This document shows, in pieces, positions 51,901-59,256 of a stretch of 64,000 bases of DNA. How positions within the stretch are numbered: the stretch's first letter is position 1; every line of letters starts with the position of its first letter. A program made the translations under genes and the position numbers. Source of the stretch: an uncultured Bacteroidales bacterium (GTDB lineage: Bacteria; Bacteroidota; Bacteroidia; Bacteroidales; FEN-979); NCBI GenBank assembly GCA_903959905.1, contig CAJBYO010000039.1, positions 1 to 64,000 of the forward strand, read 5' to 3'. The notes under the pieces are model-generated. The model was not told the DNA's origin. It saw only the letters and a list, made by a program, of their open reading frames with translations, and made no database searches.

Positions 51901-53231
51901 GCACGAAGCTGCTGATTTGCAACGGGGTTCTTGTTGGAGCCGAAGGAAATTCCAGGGAGGATCTTTTGCTGGAGAATGGCATTATTGCTGCCCGCGGTGT
52001 TTTTGACAGAACAGCTTTTCCGGAGTGTACCGTAATTGATGCGACAGGAAAATATGTTATCCCCGGAGGTTTTGATCCGCATGTTCATCTTTCTTTGCCA
52101 ACGCCTGCAGGAAATTCCTGCGATGATTTCAGGTCGGGAAGCCTGGCCGCCCTGGCAGGAGGTACTACTTATTTCATGGATTTTGTCACCCCGGTTCGCG
52201 GACAGTCACTCATGGAGGCGCTGAAGCTGCGCCGGATAGAATCCTCCGAAAGTCTTGCCGGTTGCGGCCTTCACATGGGAATAAGTGAATGGAATATTTC
52301 GATTGCCCGGGAGATTGTTCCGTGTATCGAGCGCCAGGAAATCCATTCGTTTAAAGCATACCTGGCCTACCGGAAATCCATCGGGATCGGCTATGATGAC
52401 CTGTTTGAACTGATGAAAGTGGCAGGGCCGGCCGGCGGACTGGTGATGGTGCATTGCGAAGACGGCGCAATGATCAGCAGGCTGCAGGAGATATTCCTAG
52501 CTGAAGGCAAAACCCGGGCTTTCTACCATGCTTTAAGCCGTCCTGCCGGGGCAGAGATACAGGCCATTGAGCGTGTCATTGAATTATCGGCTGAATCTGG
52601 CTGCCCGGTATATATTGTGCATACCTCCACCGGGAAGGGAGCTGACCTGATAAGGCAAGCAAAACGGGACGGCATCAGAGTTTTCGGCGAAACCTGCCTG
52701 CACTACCTGCTGCTGAATGATTCCAGGTATGATCCTTTCCTGGATGATATGTCGGTATTGCCATATATTATTTCTCCACCACTGCGCTCCGCTGCTGACC
52801 AGAACCTTCTCTGGGACGGAATTGCAGACAGAACCTTTGACGTGGTAGCCACAGATCATTGCCCGTTTAACCTGCATGGCCAGAAATCCATTGGATTGCA
52901 CGACTTTACGAAAATTCCCAATGGCGCCGGAAGCATATCCCATCGGCTCAGTTTACTGTATACCTACGGTGTACTGGCCAATAAAATTACCGTCAACCAA
53001 TTTGTTGACCTGGTGTCAACCCGCCCTGCTGAAATATTCGGACTGGGACAAAGGAAGGGGAAACTGCTCCTGGGGTTTGATGCGGATATTGTGATATGGG
53101 ATCCTGATTATGAGGGGGTGATTACTGCAGGAGGAGGCAATGGGAGATGTGATTCGGAGATTTTTGAGGGGTTTCTGGTGAGGGGTAGGGCGGAGACAGT
53201 GATTGTTAACGGGGGTGTTTTTACCACATAG
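51885..53231 (+). CDS. hydA: Dihydropyrimidinase/hydantoinase-like HydA
   Basis: A 448-residue cyclic-amidohydrolase. Metal-site motifs: GGFDPHVHLSLPTP (HxH), EIHSFKAYLAYRKSIGIGYD (carboxylated Lys), VHCEDGAMISRL (His), PVYIVHTSTGKGADLIRQAK (His) and DVVATDHCPFN (Asp). The family opens cyclic diamides, such as dihydropyrimidines and hydantoins, to N-carbamoyl amino acids. E. coli HyuA/HydA in the matching locus is the closest named relative. Its N-carbamoyl product type fits the carbamoyltransferase-like YgeW encoded convergently. The last codons and the stop (ACC ACA TAG) lie inside a palindromic repeat, so the C-terminus was set by repeat insertion. Confidence 0.9.
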   Translation: MGNAIGTKLLICNGVLVGAEGNSREDLLLENGIIAARGVFDRTAFPECTVIDATGKYVIPGGFDPHVHLSLPTPAGNSCDDFRSGSLAALAGGTTYFMDFVTPVRGQSLMEALKLRRIESSESLAGCGLHMGISEWNISIAREIVPCIERQEIHSFKAYLAYRKSIGIGYDDLFELMKVAGPAGGLVMVHCEDGAMISRLQEIFLAEGKTRAFYHALSRPAGAEIQAIERVIELSAESGCPVYIVHTSTGKGADLIRQAKRDGIRVFGETCLHYLLLNDSRYDPFLDDMSVLPYIISPPLRSAADQNLLWDGIADRTFDVVATDHCPFNLHGQKSIGLHDFTKIPNGAGSISHRLSLLYTYGVLANKITVNQFVDLVSTRPAEIFGLGQRKGKLLLGFDADIVIWDPDYEGVITAGGGNGRCDSEIFEGFLVRGRAETVIVNGGVFTT

Positions 53232-53317
53232 GCACATAGGGCACGATAGGAAAAACACATAGAATTCTTCAACAAAATTTTAATCTTTTGTATGTGCCCT
53301 ATGTGACTATGTGGTTA
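53221..53317. repeat. Palindromic intergenic repeat, CACATAG/GGGCAC family, copy 2
   Basis: Left arm TTACCACATAGGCACATAGG then GCAC (53221-53244); right arm GTGCCCTATGTGACTATGTG then GTTAA (53294-53317), with about one mismatch. It fills the whole convergent gap between hydA and ygeW, supplies the hydA stop and ends 3 bp before the ygeW stop. It is related to the copy at 23522-23627 and probably works as a two-way terminator. Confidence 0.75.
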
Positions 53318-53319
53318 AT

Positions 53320-54480
53320 TTAAAACACCCTGGCAGCTCCCCTGCCTTCAAGTTCCCCCAACACTGACGCCGGATCCTCAAACCGGTTGGTAAGCATCAT
53401 AGCGGCTATAACGTAAGGTTTAAATCCAGCCTGTTTGTACAGCGGCACACGGTAGCGTTCAAAAACAGTGGCAGCAACTTCACCTTGCCTGCATGAAACC
53501 CCTGAAATATCCGCCGGCAGGCAATGCATATATAGTGCTTTTCCTTCTTTGGTGAGTTTCATGTGTTCTTCCGTACATTCCCAGTTTTTATAATGGGCAT
53601 TGTTGGAGAGGCACTCTTTTTCAAGGCTTTTCAGTCCGTCGTGATCATTCTTCCGGAGGAGTTCGGTTCTCTGCTGCATTACATGGAATGGAGCCCAGCT
53701 CTTGGGGTAAACGATGTCGGCACCGGTAAAAGCCTCTTCCATGGAATTAACAACATGGAAACTGCCAGCGCTTTCTTGTGACTGCTTTCCTGCAAGTTCT
53801 ACTACTTCGGGGATGAGCCCGTAACCTTCAGGAAAGGCAAGTTCAACCTGTATCCCGAAACGGGTCATCAGGCCGATGATGCCCTGCGGCACCGACAGGG
53901 GTTTCCCATAGCTGGGTGAATAGGCCCAGGTCATGGCGATCTTTTTGCCTTTCAGATTTTCGAGCGACCCGAACACGGTTTTCAGGTGGAGCAGGTCGGC
54001 CATCGACTGCGTCGGATGGTCAATATCGCATTGCAGGTTAATGATGCCCGGCCGCTGGGGCAGCACCCCGTCGGCAAACGCTTCATCAAGCGCAGCGCCC
54101 ACTTCACGCATATAGGCATTGCCTGCCCCCAGGAACATGTCATCCCGGATCCCGATGATGTCGCTCAGGAAAGAGATCATGGCCGACGTTTCACGCACAG
54201 TTTCACCATGGGCAATCTGCGACTTGCCTTCATCCAGGTCCTGAACGGCCATGCCGAGCAGGTTCGCCGCAGAGGCAAATGAGAAGCGGGTGCGGGTAGA
54301 GTTATCCCTGAACTGGGAGATGGCAAGCCCGGAGTCGAAGCACCTTGGAGAGATGTTCCGGTCGCGCAGCCTTTTCAGTTCCTCAGCTACGGAGAGGATG
54401 GTTTCAAGATCTTCATGGGATTTTTCCCAGGTGAGGAGGAAGTCGCGACCGTAGAGGCCGTTTTGGGTTGTTTTAGTCAT
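53320..54480 (-). CDS. ygeW: Knotted carbamoyltransferase YgeW
   Basis: A 386-residue aspartate/ornithine-carbamoyltransferase-fold protein that follows E. coli YgeW nearly throughout: LAISQFRDNSTRTRFSFASA (carbamoyl-phosphate site), DLDEGKSQIAHGETVRETSA, DIDHPTQSMADLLHLKTVFG, AMTWAYSPSYGKPLSVPQGI, FTGADIVYPKSWAPFHVMQQ and YMHCLPADISGVSCRQGEVA. Its substrate is unknown; it is thought to release carbamoyl phosphate from a ureido intermediate, which would yield ATP. It is on the minus strand behind ygeY, separated by a three-unit palindromic array, and convergent to hydA. Confidence 0.95.
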   Translation of the reverse strand: MTKTTQNGLYGRDFLLTWEKSHEDLETILSVAEELKRLRDRNISPRCFDSGLAISQFRDNSTRTRFSFASAANLLGMAVQDLDEGKSQIAHGETVRETSAMISFLSDIIGIRDDMFLGAGNAYMREVGAALDEAFADGVLPQRPGIINLQCDIDHPTQSMADLLHLKTVFGSLENLKGKKIAMTWAYSPSYGKPLSVPQGIIGLMTRFGIQVELAFPEGYGLIPEVVELAGKQSQESAGSFHVVNSMEEAFTGADIVYPKSWAPFHVMQQRTELLRKNDHDGLKSLEKECLSNNAHYKNWECTEEHMKLTKEGKALYMHCLPADISGVSCRQGEVAATVFERYRVPLYKQAGFKPYVIAAMMLTNRFEDPASVLGELEGRGAARVF

Positions 54481-54498
54481 ATTTTTTTTTTATCGTAG

Positions 54499-54577
54499 AG
54501 ACGCACTGCAGTGCGTCTTTACGGGATGAGACGCACTGCAGTGCGTCTTTACGGGATGAGACGCACGCAGTGCGTCT
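54499..54577. repeat. Three-unit tandem array of a 20-bp palindrome
   Basis: AGACGCACTGCAGTGCGTCT occurs at 54499-54518 and 54529-54548, and a 19-bp form (one T missing in the centre) at 54559-54577, period 30 bp with the spacer TTACGGGATG. Each unit is a perfect hairpin on either strand. The array lies between ygeY and ygeW and could modulate ygeW expression. The units have identical, not unique, spacers, so this is not a CRISPR. Confidence 0.8.
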
Positions 54578-54583
54578 GTACCG

Positions 54584-55771
54584 TTATAGATTGCAGGCGA
54601 GTGCGGCGTAGAAGGCCGAGGCGGCCACCAGGTCGCTCACGGGCACCTTTTCGTTGGGAGCATGGGCCAGCACCTCGTTGCCGGGGCCGAAGCCGATGCA
54701 AGGTATTTTATAGTATCCGTTGATGGTTACGCCATTGGTGGAAAAGGTCCATTTGTCGGTGACGGGTTCCTTTCCGAAAAGCCCCGTGAAGGCTTGCTGT
54801 GCCCGCGCCACCAGGTGATGGCCTTCTTCTATCTTCCAGGTAGGGTAGTACTTCTCCATGCCATAACGCAGGCCGGTGTAGGCTGTTTCTTCGTATTGCA
54901 GCACCTCCGCCACCGCATCCATGCCTTTTACGATCTCATTGATCTCAGCCACCGCAGATTCTTTGGTTTCACCCCATGTAAGCCTCCTGTCGAGATGGAT
55001 GCGCGCGTAATCGGCCACTGCGCATAGCGACGGGCTGCCCGATACAAACTCAGAGACGGTCACACTGCCTTTTCCAAGGAAATCATCCGAACGAAGGCGT
55101 TCATTCAGCTTTTCAACTTCAAGGCAGGCCCTGGAAGCCATGTAGATGGCGTTCTTTCCGCGTTCGGGGGCTGATCCGTGGGAGGAGATGCCCCTGAAGG
55201 TAACGGAGATCTCCATCCTTCCCCGGTGGCCGCGGTAAATGTTCAGGTTGGTAGGCTCAGTGATGACGACAAAATCGGGAACGATCTTCTCCTCTTCCAC
55301 GATGTATTTCCAGCAGAGCCCGTCGCAGTCTTCCTCAATGACGGTTCCTGTAAAATAAATGGTTAGGTCGCGGTCAAACGCAAGGTCTTTCAGGATGCGC
55401 CCCGCTGTGACAAATGCAGCAGGTCCGCCTTTCTGGTCAACAGTTCCGCGGCCATGCACATACCCGTCGCGGATCTCGCCTGAAAAGGGATCACCGGTCC
55501 AGTTGGCCAGGTTGCCGGTATCCACGGTATCAATGTGCCCGTCAAAAGCAAGGATTTTTTTTCCGTTGCCGATGCGGCCGATGACGTTTCCGAGGCCGTC
55601 GGTGCGTACTTCATCAAAGCCGGCTTCAACCATCTGGCGCTTCAGTTCATCGGCCATGGCCTTTTCACCCGTGCTGAGTGATTTGATTTTAACAAGTTTA
55701 GCGAGGTTCGCCGCGGTATAATCCCGGTAGGATTCCGCCAGCGTGCTGATCTTTTCGAGAAGCTCTTTCAA
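54584..55771 (-). CDS. ygeY: YgeY: M20-family hydrolase of the purine locus
   Basis: A 395-residue M20 metallopeptidase-fold hydrolase aligned with E. coli YgeY over its length: LAFDGHIDTVDTGNLANWTG (metal His plus catalytic Asp), GRGTVDQKGGPAAFVTAGRI (bridging Asp), GTVIEEDCDGLCWKYIVEEE (catalytic Glu, Glu), VITEPTNLNIYRGHRGRMEI and IGFGPGNEVLAHAPNEKVPV (last metal His). The family is annotated as selenium-metabolism-linked hydrolase because its genes co-occur with labile-Se genes; the likely reaction is hydrolysis of an N-carbamoyl or peptide-like purine intermediate. It is upstream of ygeW in the same direction. Confidence 0.95.
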   Translation of the reverse strand: MKELLEKISTLAESYRDYTAANLAKLVKIKSLSTGEKAMADELKRQMVEAGFDEVRTDGLGNVIGRIGNGKKILAFDGHIDTVDTGNLANWTGDPFSGEIRDGYVHGRGTVDQKGGPAAFVTAGRILKDLAFDRDLTIYFTGTVIEEDCDGLCWKYIVEEEKIVPDFVVITEPTNLNIYRGHRGRMEISVTFRGISSHGSAPERGKNAIYMASRACLEVEKLNERLRSDDFLGKGSVTVSEFVSGSPSLCAVADYARIHLDRRLTWGETKESAVAEINEIVKGMDAVAEVLQYEETAYTGLRYGMEKYYPTWKIEEGHHLVARAQQAFTGLFGKEPVTDKWTFSTNGVTINGYYKIPCIGFGPGNEVLAHAPNEKVPVSDLVAASAFYAALACNL

Positions 55772-55831
55772 GGGAGATTTGATTAAATGACTGATTGAGC
55801 ATGTAAAATTACAAATCTTCCAATCAAATTA

Positions 55832-57352
55832 TCAGATATAGTTTTCGTTCATCCGTCTGAAACGCAGGTTACGCCTTGACTGATACCTGAAAAATCCGAT
55901 TCCCAGGATCAGCAGAATGGGCAGCAGAAAATTAATGTATTTCAGCATGGCTTTTTTACCATCGTCCATCTGATCGAGCGGCCGCGAGGTCACCTCCCTG
56001 GTGCGGAGATCAATCAGTCCGGTGTCATCCGACAGCCAGTCAACAGAATTTACCATCAGGTTGAGGTTGTCCGGCGGGATCTGCCTGGCCTGCTGACCGG
56101 CGCCGTTCACCGGGAAGTCGCCATCGGAGATGATGATCATGCGGGAGTTCATGCCTCCGGCAAGTTTACCTGCAACCAATGCAGCGACCGTGAGCCCCGA
56201 GCGCGGGAAGTCCTGCTGCTGCCAGTTGCGGCTTATGTTGAACGTTAACGGCGCGTTTTCCATGCCTGACCGCTCAGATGTCATTGCAAGGGGGGTGAAA
56301 CTGATATCACTTCCTGTTGCAGTAAAATCAATGGAACTGGCGAACTGGAGCAATACCGAGGAGAGCCCTTTTGTTACCGGGTGCGGTGCGAATTTGGTGA
56401 TCAGGGGGAGATACGGAAACCTCATGTTTGACTGGTAGGTCATGTATCCCTGCTGCTGGTTCACCGTCACGCTGCCGCAATTCTGATCAAGGATGAAATT
56501 AGGGTTCACCTTCACTCCCCTGGATTCCAGCCACCGCTCAAGGCCTGTCCTGATTTCTGTACCGGAAGTGGTTTGCAGGTTTCCGTCCACCCGGTTCATG
56601 GCGATGCAGATGTTTTTGCCTGCAGCCAGGAATTCATCCAGTTTTGCCAGGTGTGCAGGAGGAAAACTGTCGGTGGGATTGATGATGACGAGTGTTTTAT
56701 AACTGGATGCGTTTACAGAAACTTCGTCAAGGTTTACAGGCTCCACCTCATAAAGAACCATGAGCGACTGCAGCACCTGTGCCAGGGCATTCAGTGGTGT
56801 TTCCCCGTGTCCCTGCAACAATCCTACTTTTGGCTTGTTCTCGGCGGTCAGTTTCTTGATGCTGGTTGAGAGGCTGTATTCCATGGCCGCCCCGTCCTGG
56901 ATCAGCGGGATCACCTCTTTCTGGTCGCCAAAATGAACTACAGCTCCCAGGTAGGCTTTCTGTTGCTTCACCTGGTCTTTTTCCCTAACATTGATCAAAA
57001 CTGGATTGATCCCCTCCTGCATGGCTTTCTGCTCGGTGGCCTCGTCCTTGTTCGGGTTGATGAATTCAAAGGTTACTTTGCCTCCTGACCGGTTGGAATA
57101 CTCAATCAGTTCTTCCTTAAAGTCGCGCCTGAGCTGGGTAAACTGCTGCGGCAGCTCTTCACTGAAGTAGGCCGTAACGGTTACAGGTTTCTTCAGTGAG
57201 CCCAGGATGTTCCTGGTTGCATCGCTGAGTGTGTATCTTTTGTCGGCGGTGAAATCAAGCCGGAGAAAAAAGCGGTCGCCGACCAGGTTGACAAGGATCA
57301 CGACGCCAACGATCGCAAGGATATAGGTATATATGGATTTATGACTTTTCAT
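55832..57352 (-). CDS. gldG: GldG-like ABC transporter auxiliary protein
   Basis: A 506-residue protein with an N-terminal helix (~9-28, YILAIVGVVILVNLVGDRFF), a large extracytoplasmic part with the ABC_transp_aux pattern (FTADKRYTLSDATRNILGSL, VTVTAYFSEELPQQFTQLRR, GLLQGHGETPLN, YKTLVIINPTDSFPPAHLAK), and a C-terminal helix (FLLPILLILGIGFFRYQSRR). In gliding Bacteroidota GldG works with GldA and GldF; many non-gliding relatives keep the set. It is the third gene of the minus run gldA-gldF-gldG. Gliding itself is not shown by the window. Confidence 0.85.
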   Translation of the reverse strand: MKSHKSIYTYILAIVGVVILVNLVGDRFFLRLDFTADKRYTLSDATRNILGSLKKPVTVTAYFSEELPQQFTQLRRDFKEELIEYSNRSGGKVTFEFINPNKDEATEQKAMQEGINPVLINVREKDQVKQQKAYLGAVVHFGDQKEVIPLIQDGAAMEYSLSTSIKKLTAENKPKVGLLQGHGETPLNALAQVLQSLMVLYEVEPVNLDEVSVNASSYKTLVIINPTDSFPPAHLAKLDEFLAAGKNICIAMNRVDGNLQTTSGTEIRTGLERWLESRGVKVNPNFILDQNCGSVTVNQQQGYMTYQSNMRFPYLPLITKFAPHPVTKGLSSVLLQFASSIDFTATGSDISFTPLAMTSERSGMENAPLTFNISRNWQQQDFPRSGLTVAALVAGKLAGGMNSRMIIISDGDFPVNGAGQQARQIPPDNLNLMVNSVDWLSDDTGLIDLRTREVTSRPLDQMDDGKKAMLKYINFLLPILLILGIGFFRYQSRRNLRFRRMNENYI

Positions 57353-57389
57353 AGTGTTTTCCTGTTAACTGTTTTACCAAACCCGTACA

Positions 57390-58115
57390 TTAATTTGAGG
57401 AGTTTCGTCGTGAGAGAACCAGTTCGGTGCCGAGCAGCCCGGTGAAAATAATGGAAAGGAAGTAAAGGATATCTTTGGAATCAATCACCCCGCGCGCCAT
57501 TGATTCGTAATGTGTGGCCAGGCTCAGGTATCCGAGCAGGCCGGCAAACCATCCACCCGAACTCATGCTGATCAGCCCGAATACAAGGTGGAAAAAGATT
57601 CCGATGAAAAGGGTGATCAGGAAGGCGACAATCTGGTTGGTGGTGATGCTGCTGGCAAAGATACCGAGGCTGATGTAGGAAGCACTCATGAATAGCAGTC
57701 CGAGGTAACCCATCAGCACGGCACTGTGGTCAATCTTGCCGATGCTGGCCACGGTGATATAGTAAGGAATTGTTAACGCCAGGGTGATACAGATCAGCAG
57801 GAAGGCCGCCAGGAACTTGCCGGCAATGATCTGCCAGTCGCTCACCGGTTTGGTTACAAGCAGTTCAAGGGTTCCTGATTTGCGTTCCTCCGCCACCAAT
57901 CCCATGGTTACAGCAGGAATAAAGAAAAACAGCGTCCAGAAAGAGATGCCGAAAAATGATTGGAGACTGGCCTGCCCTACCATGAAAATGTCGCTGCCAA
58001 AGATCCAGGTGAAAAAACCGCTGAATCCAAGGAACAGTACGATCATGACATAGGCCATCAGCGAGTCAAAAAATGACCGGAGTTCCCTCTTTGTGATGAT
58101 CCAGATCTTGTTCAT
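57390..58115 (-). CDS. gldF: GldF-like ABC-2 permease
   Basis: A 241-residue membrane protein with about six helices (MAYVMIVLFLGFSGFFTWIF, LFFFIPAVTMGLVAEERKSG, FLAAFLLICITLALTIPYYI, LGLLFMSASYISLGIFASSI and further). The EERKSGTLELLVTKPVSDWQ loop is the ABC-2 permease signature. It starts 76 bp after the ATPase gene and precedes the auxiliary protein by 37 bp, forming one transport complex. Confidence 0.88.
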   Translation of the reverse strand: MNKIWIITKRELRSFFDSLMAYVMIVLFLGFSGFFTWIFGSDIFMVGQASLQSFFGISFWTLFFFIPAVTMGLVAEERKSGTLELLVTKPVSDWQIIAGKFLAAFLLICITLALTIPYYITVASIGKIDHSAVLMGYLGLLFMSASYISLGIFASSITTNQIVAFLITLFIGIFFHLVFGLISMSSGGWFAGLLGYLSLATHYESMARGVIDSKDILYFLSIIFTGLLGTELVLSRRNSSN

Positions 58116-58129
58116 AAATTTTTAGTTTT

Positions 58130-58175
58130 AGCTGTTAGCAATTGGCTTTCAGCTGACAGCTGATTGCTGACAGCT
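58130..58175. repeat. Inverted repeat between gldA- and gldF-like genes
   Basis: AGCTGTTAGCAAT (58130-58142) pairs with ATTGCTGACAGCT (58163-58175) with one G-T-type mismatch; GCTGACAGCTGA is also directly repeated inside. This is the TTAGCTGTTAGC-type intergenic repeat of Bacteroidota. Lying inside an operon, it could adjust the ratio of ATPase to permease mRNA. Confidence 0.55.
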
Positions 58176-58191
58176 GACAACATTTTATTTC

Positions 58192-59124
58192 TCATTTGAT
58201 AATCGTCAAATCCCTGAACACCTCCTCCAGCTTCCTTTCCACCGGGGTCATTTCCGTGAGCGACCATCCTTTATCCACACACAGTCTGAAAATCGCCTTC
58301 CGCGAACTTATCCCCGGCTTGCTTTGTACCTCAAAAGCCTGGGTGTACTCGGGCAGAAGGTCAACAAGTTCAACTGTTTCAATGGATTGCAGGCCAGTAT
58401 AAATCTCATTCCGGTCACCGTCTTCAATGGACACCTTCACGATCTCCTTGTCCTGGGCCTGTTTCCGGAGTGTGGATGCCGTACTGTCAGCGACAAGCTG
58501 TCCCTTGTTGATGATCAGGATCCGGTCGCATGTTGCCTCCACCTCCGCGAGGATGTGTGAACTCAGCAGCACCGTCTTCTCCCGGCCGATCTTTTTTATC
58601 AGTTCCCTGATTTCAACAATCTGGTTAGGGTCAAGGCCGGAGGTCGGCTCGTCCAGGATCAGTACTTCCGGGTCGTGGATCAGTGCCTGGGCCAGGCCAA
58701 CCCGCTGCTGGAATCCCTTGGAGAGTTCCCCGATCTTTTTGTACTTTTCACTTTTCAGCCCGCACACGGTCACCATCTCGAAAATGCGGTCATGGATTTT
58801 TGTTTTATGCACTCCCTGGATCTCTGCAACATAATGCAGGTAGTCAATTACAGGCATCTCCTTGTAGAGGGGATTTGTTTCGGGAAGGTAACCAATACGC
58901 CGTTTTACCTCCTCCGGGTTGGCCTGTACGGAGATTCCCCCAACCTTCACATCGCCCCCGTTGGGGCCCATGAAACAGGTGATGATTTTCATGGTGGTGG
59001 TCTTCCCGGCACCGTTTGGCCCGAGAAAGCCTACAATTTCACCTGTGTTCACCTTGAATGAGATGTTGTCAACGGCTTTCTGAAACCCGTAACTCTTTGT
59101 CAGATTCTCAACACTTACTTCCAT
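58192..59124 (-). CDS. gldA: GldA-like ABC transporter ATP-binding protein
   Basis: A 310-residue ATPase: Walker A LGPNGAGKTTTMKIITCFMG, Q-loop in YLPETNPLYKEMPVIDYLHY, signature LSKGFQQRVGLAQALIHDPE, Walker B VLILDEPTSGLDPNQ and switch His in LLSSHILAEVEATCDRILI. The C-terminal ~90 residues (VELVDLLPEYTQAFEVQSKP) follow the DrrA/GldA-type tail. It leads the gldA-gldF-gldG run. Its upstream 132-bp gap, shared with the divergent PAS kinase, has TATTTTTG on the minus strand at 59174-59167 as a possible -7 box. Confidence 0.9.
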   Translation of the reverse strand: MEVSVENLTKSYGFQKAVDNISFKVNTGEIVGFLGPNGAGKTTTMKIITCFMGPNGGDVKVGGISVQANPEEVKRRIGYLPETNPLYKEMPVIDYLHYVAEIQGVHKTKIHDRIFEMVTVCGLKSEKYKKIGELSKGFQQRVGLAQALIHDPEVLILDEPTSGLDPNQIVEIRELIKKIGREKTVLLSSHILAEVEATCDRILIINKGQLVADSTASTLRKQAQDKEIVKVSIEDGDRNEIYTGLQSIETVELVDLLPEYTQAFEVQSKPGISSRKAIFRLCVDKGWSLTEMTPVERKLEEVFRDLTIIK

Positions 59125-59256
59125 AAGTACTTAATAATTAACAGATGATGTATGAAAAATTGGCTGCAAAAATAAAAAAAATGATAAATCCACGTGTTTT
59201 TCTCAGATAGTTTTTTTACTTTAGCAAAGAAGAAAAGTTAAAATGCCCGGGAACCT

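Noticed and set aside
54499..54577. Possible mini CRISPR array
   Set aside because: The units are self-palindromic and the 10-bp spacers are identical; there is no leader and no cas gene.
55832..59124. Evidence of gliding motility
   Set aside because: gldA/F/G-like genes also occur in non-gliding Bacteroidota and no other gld or spr component genes are in the window.
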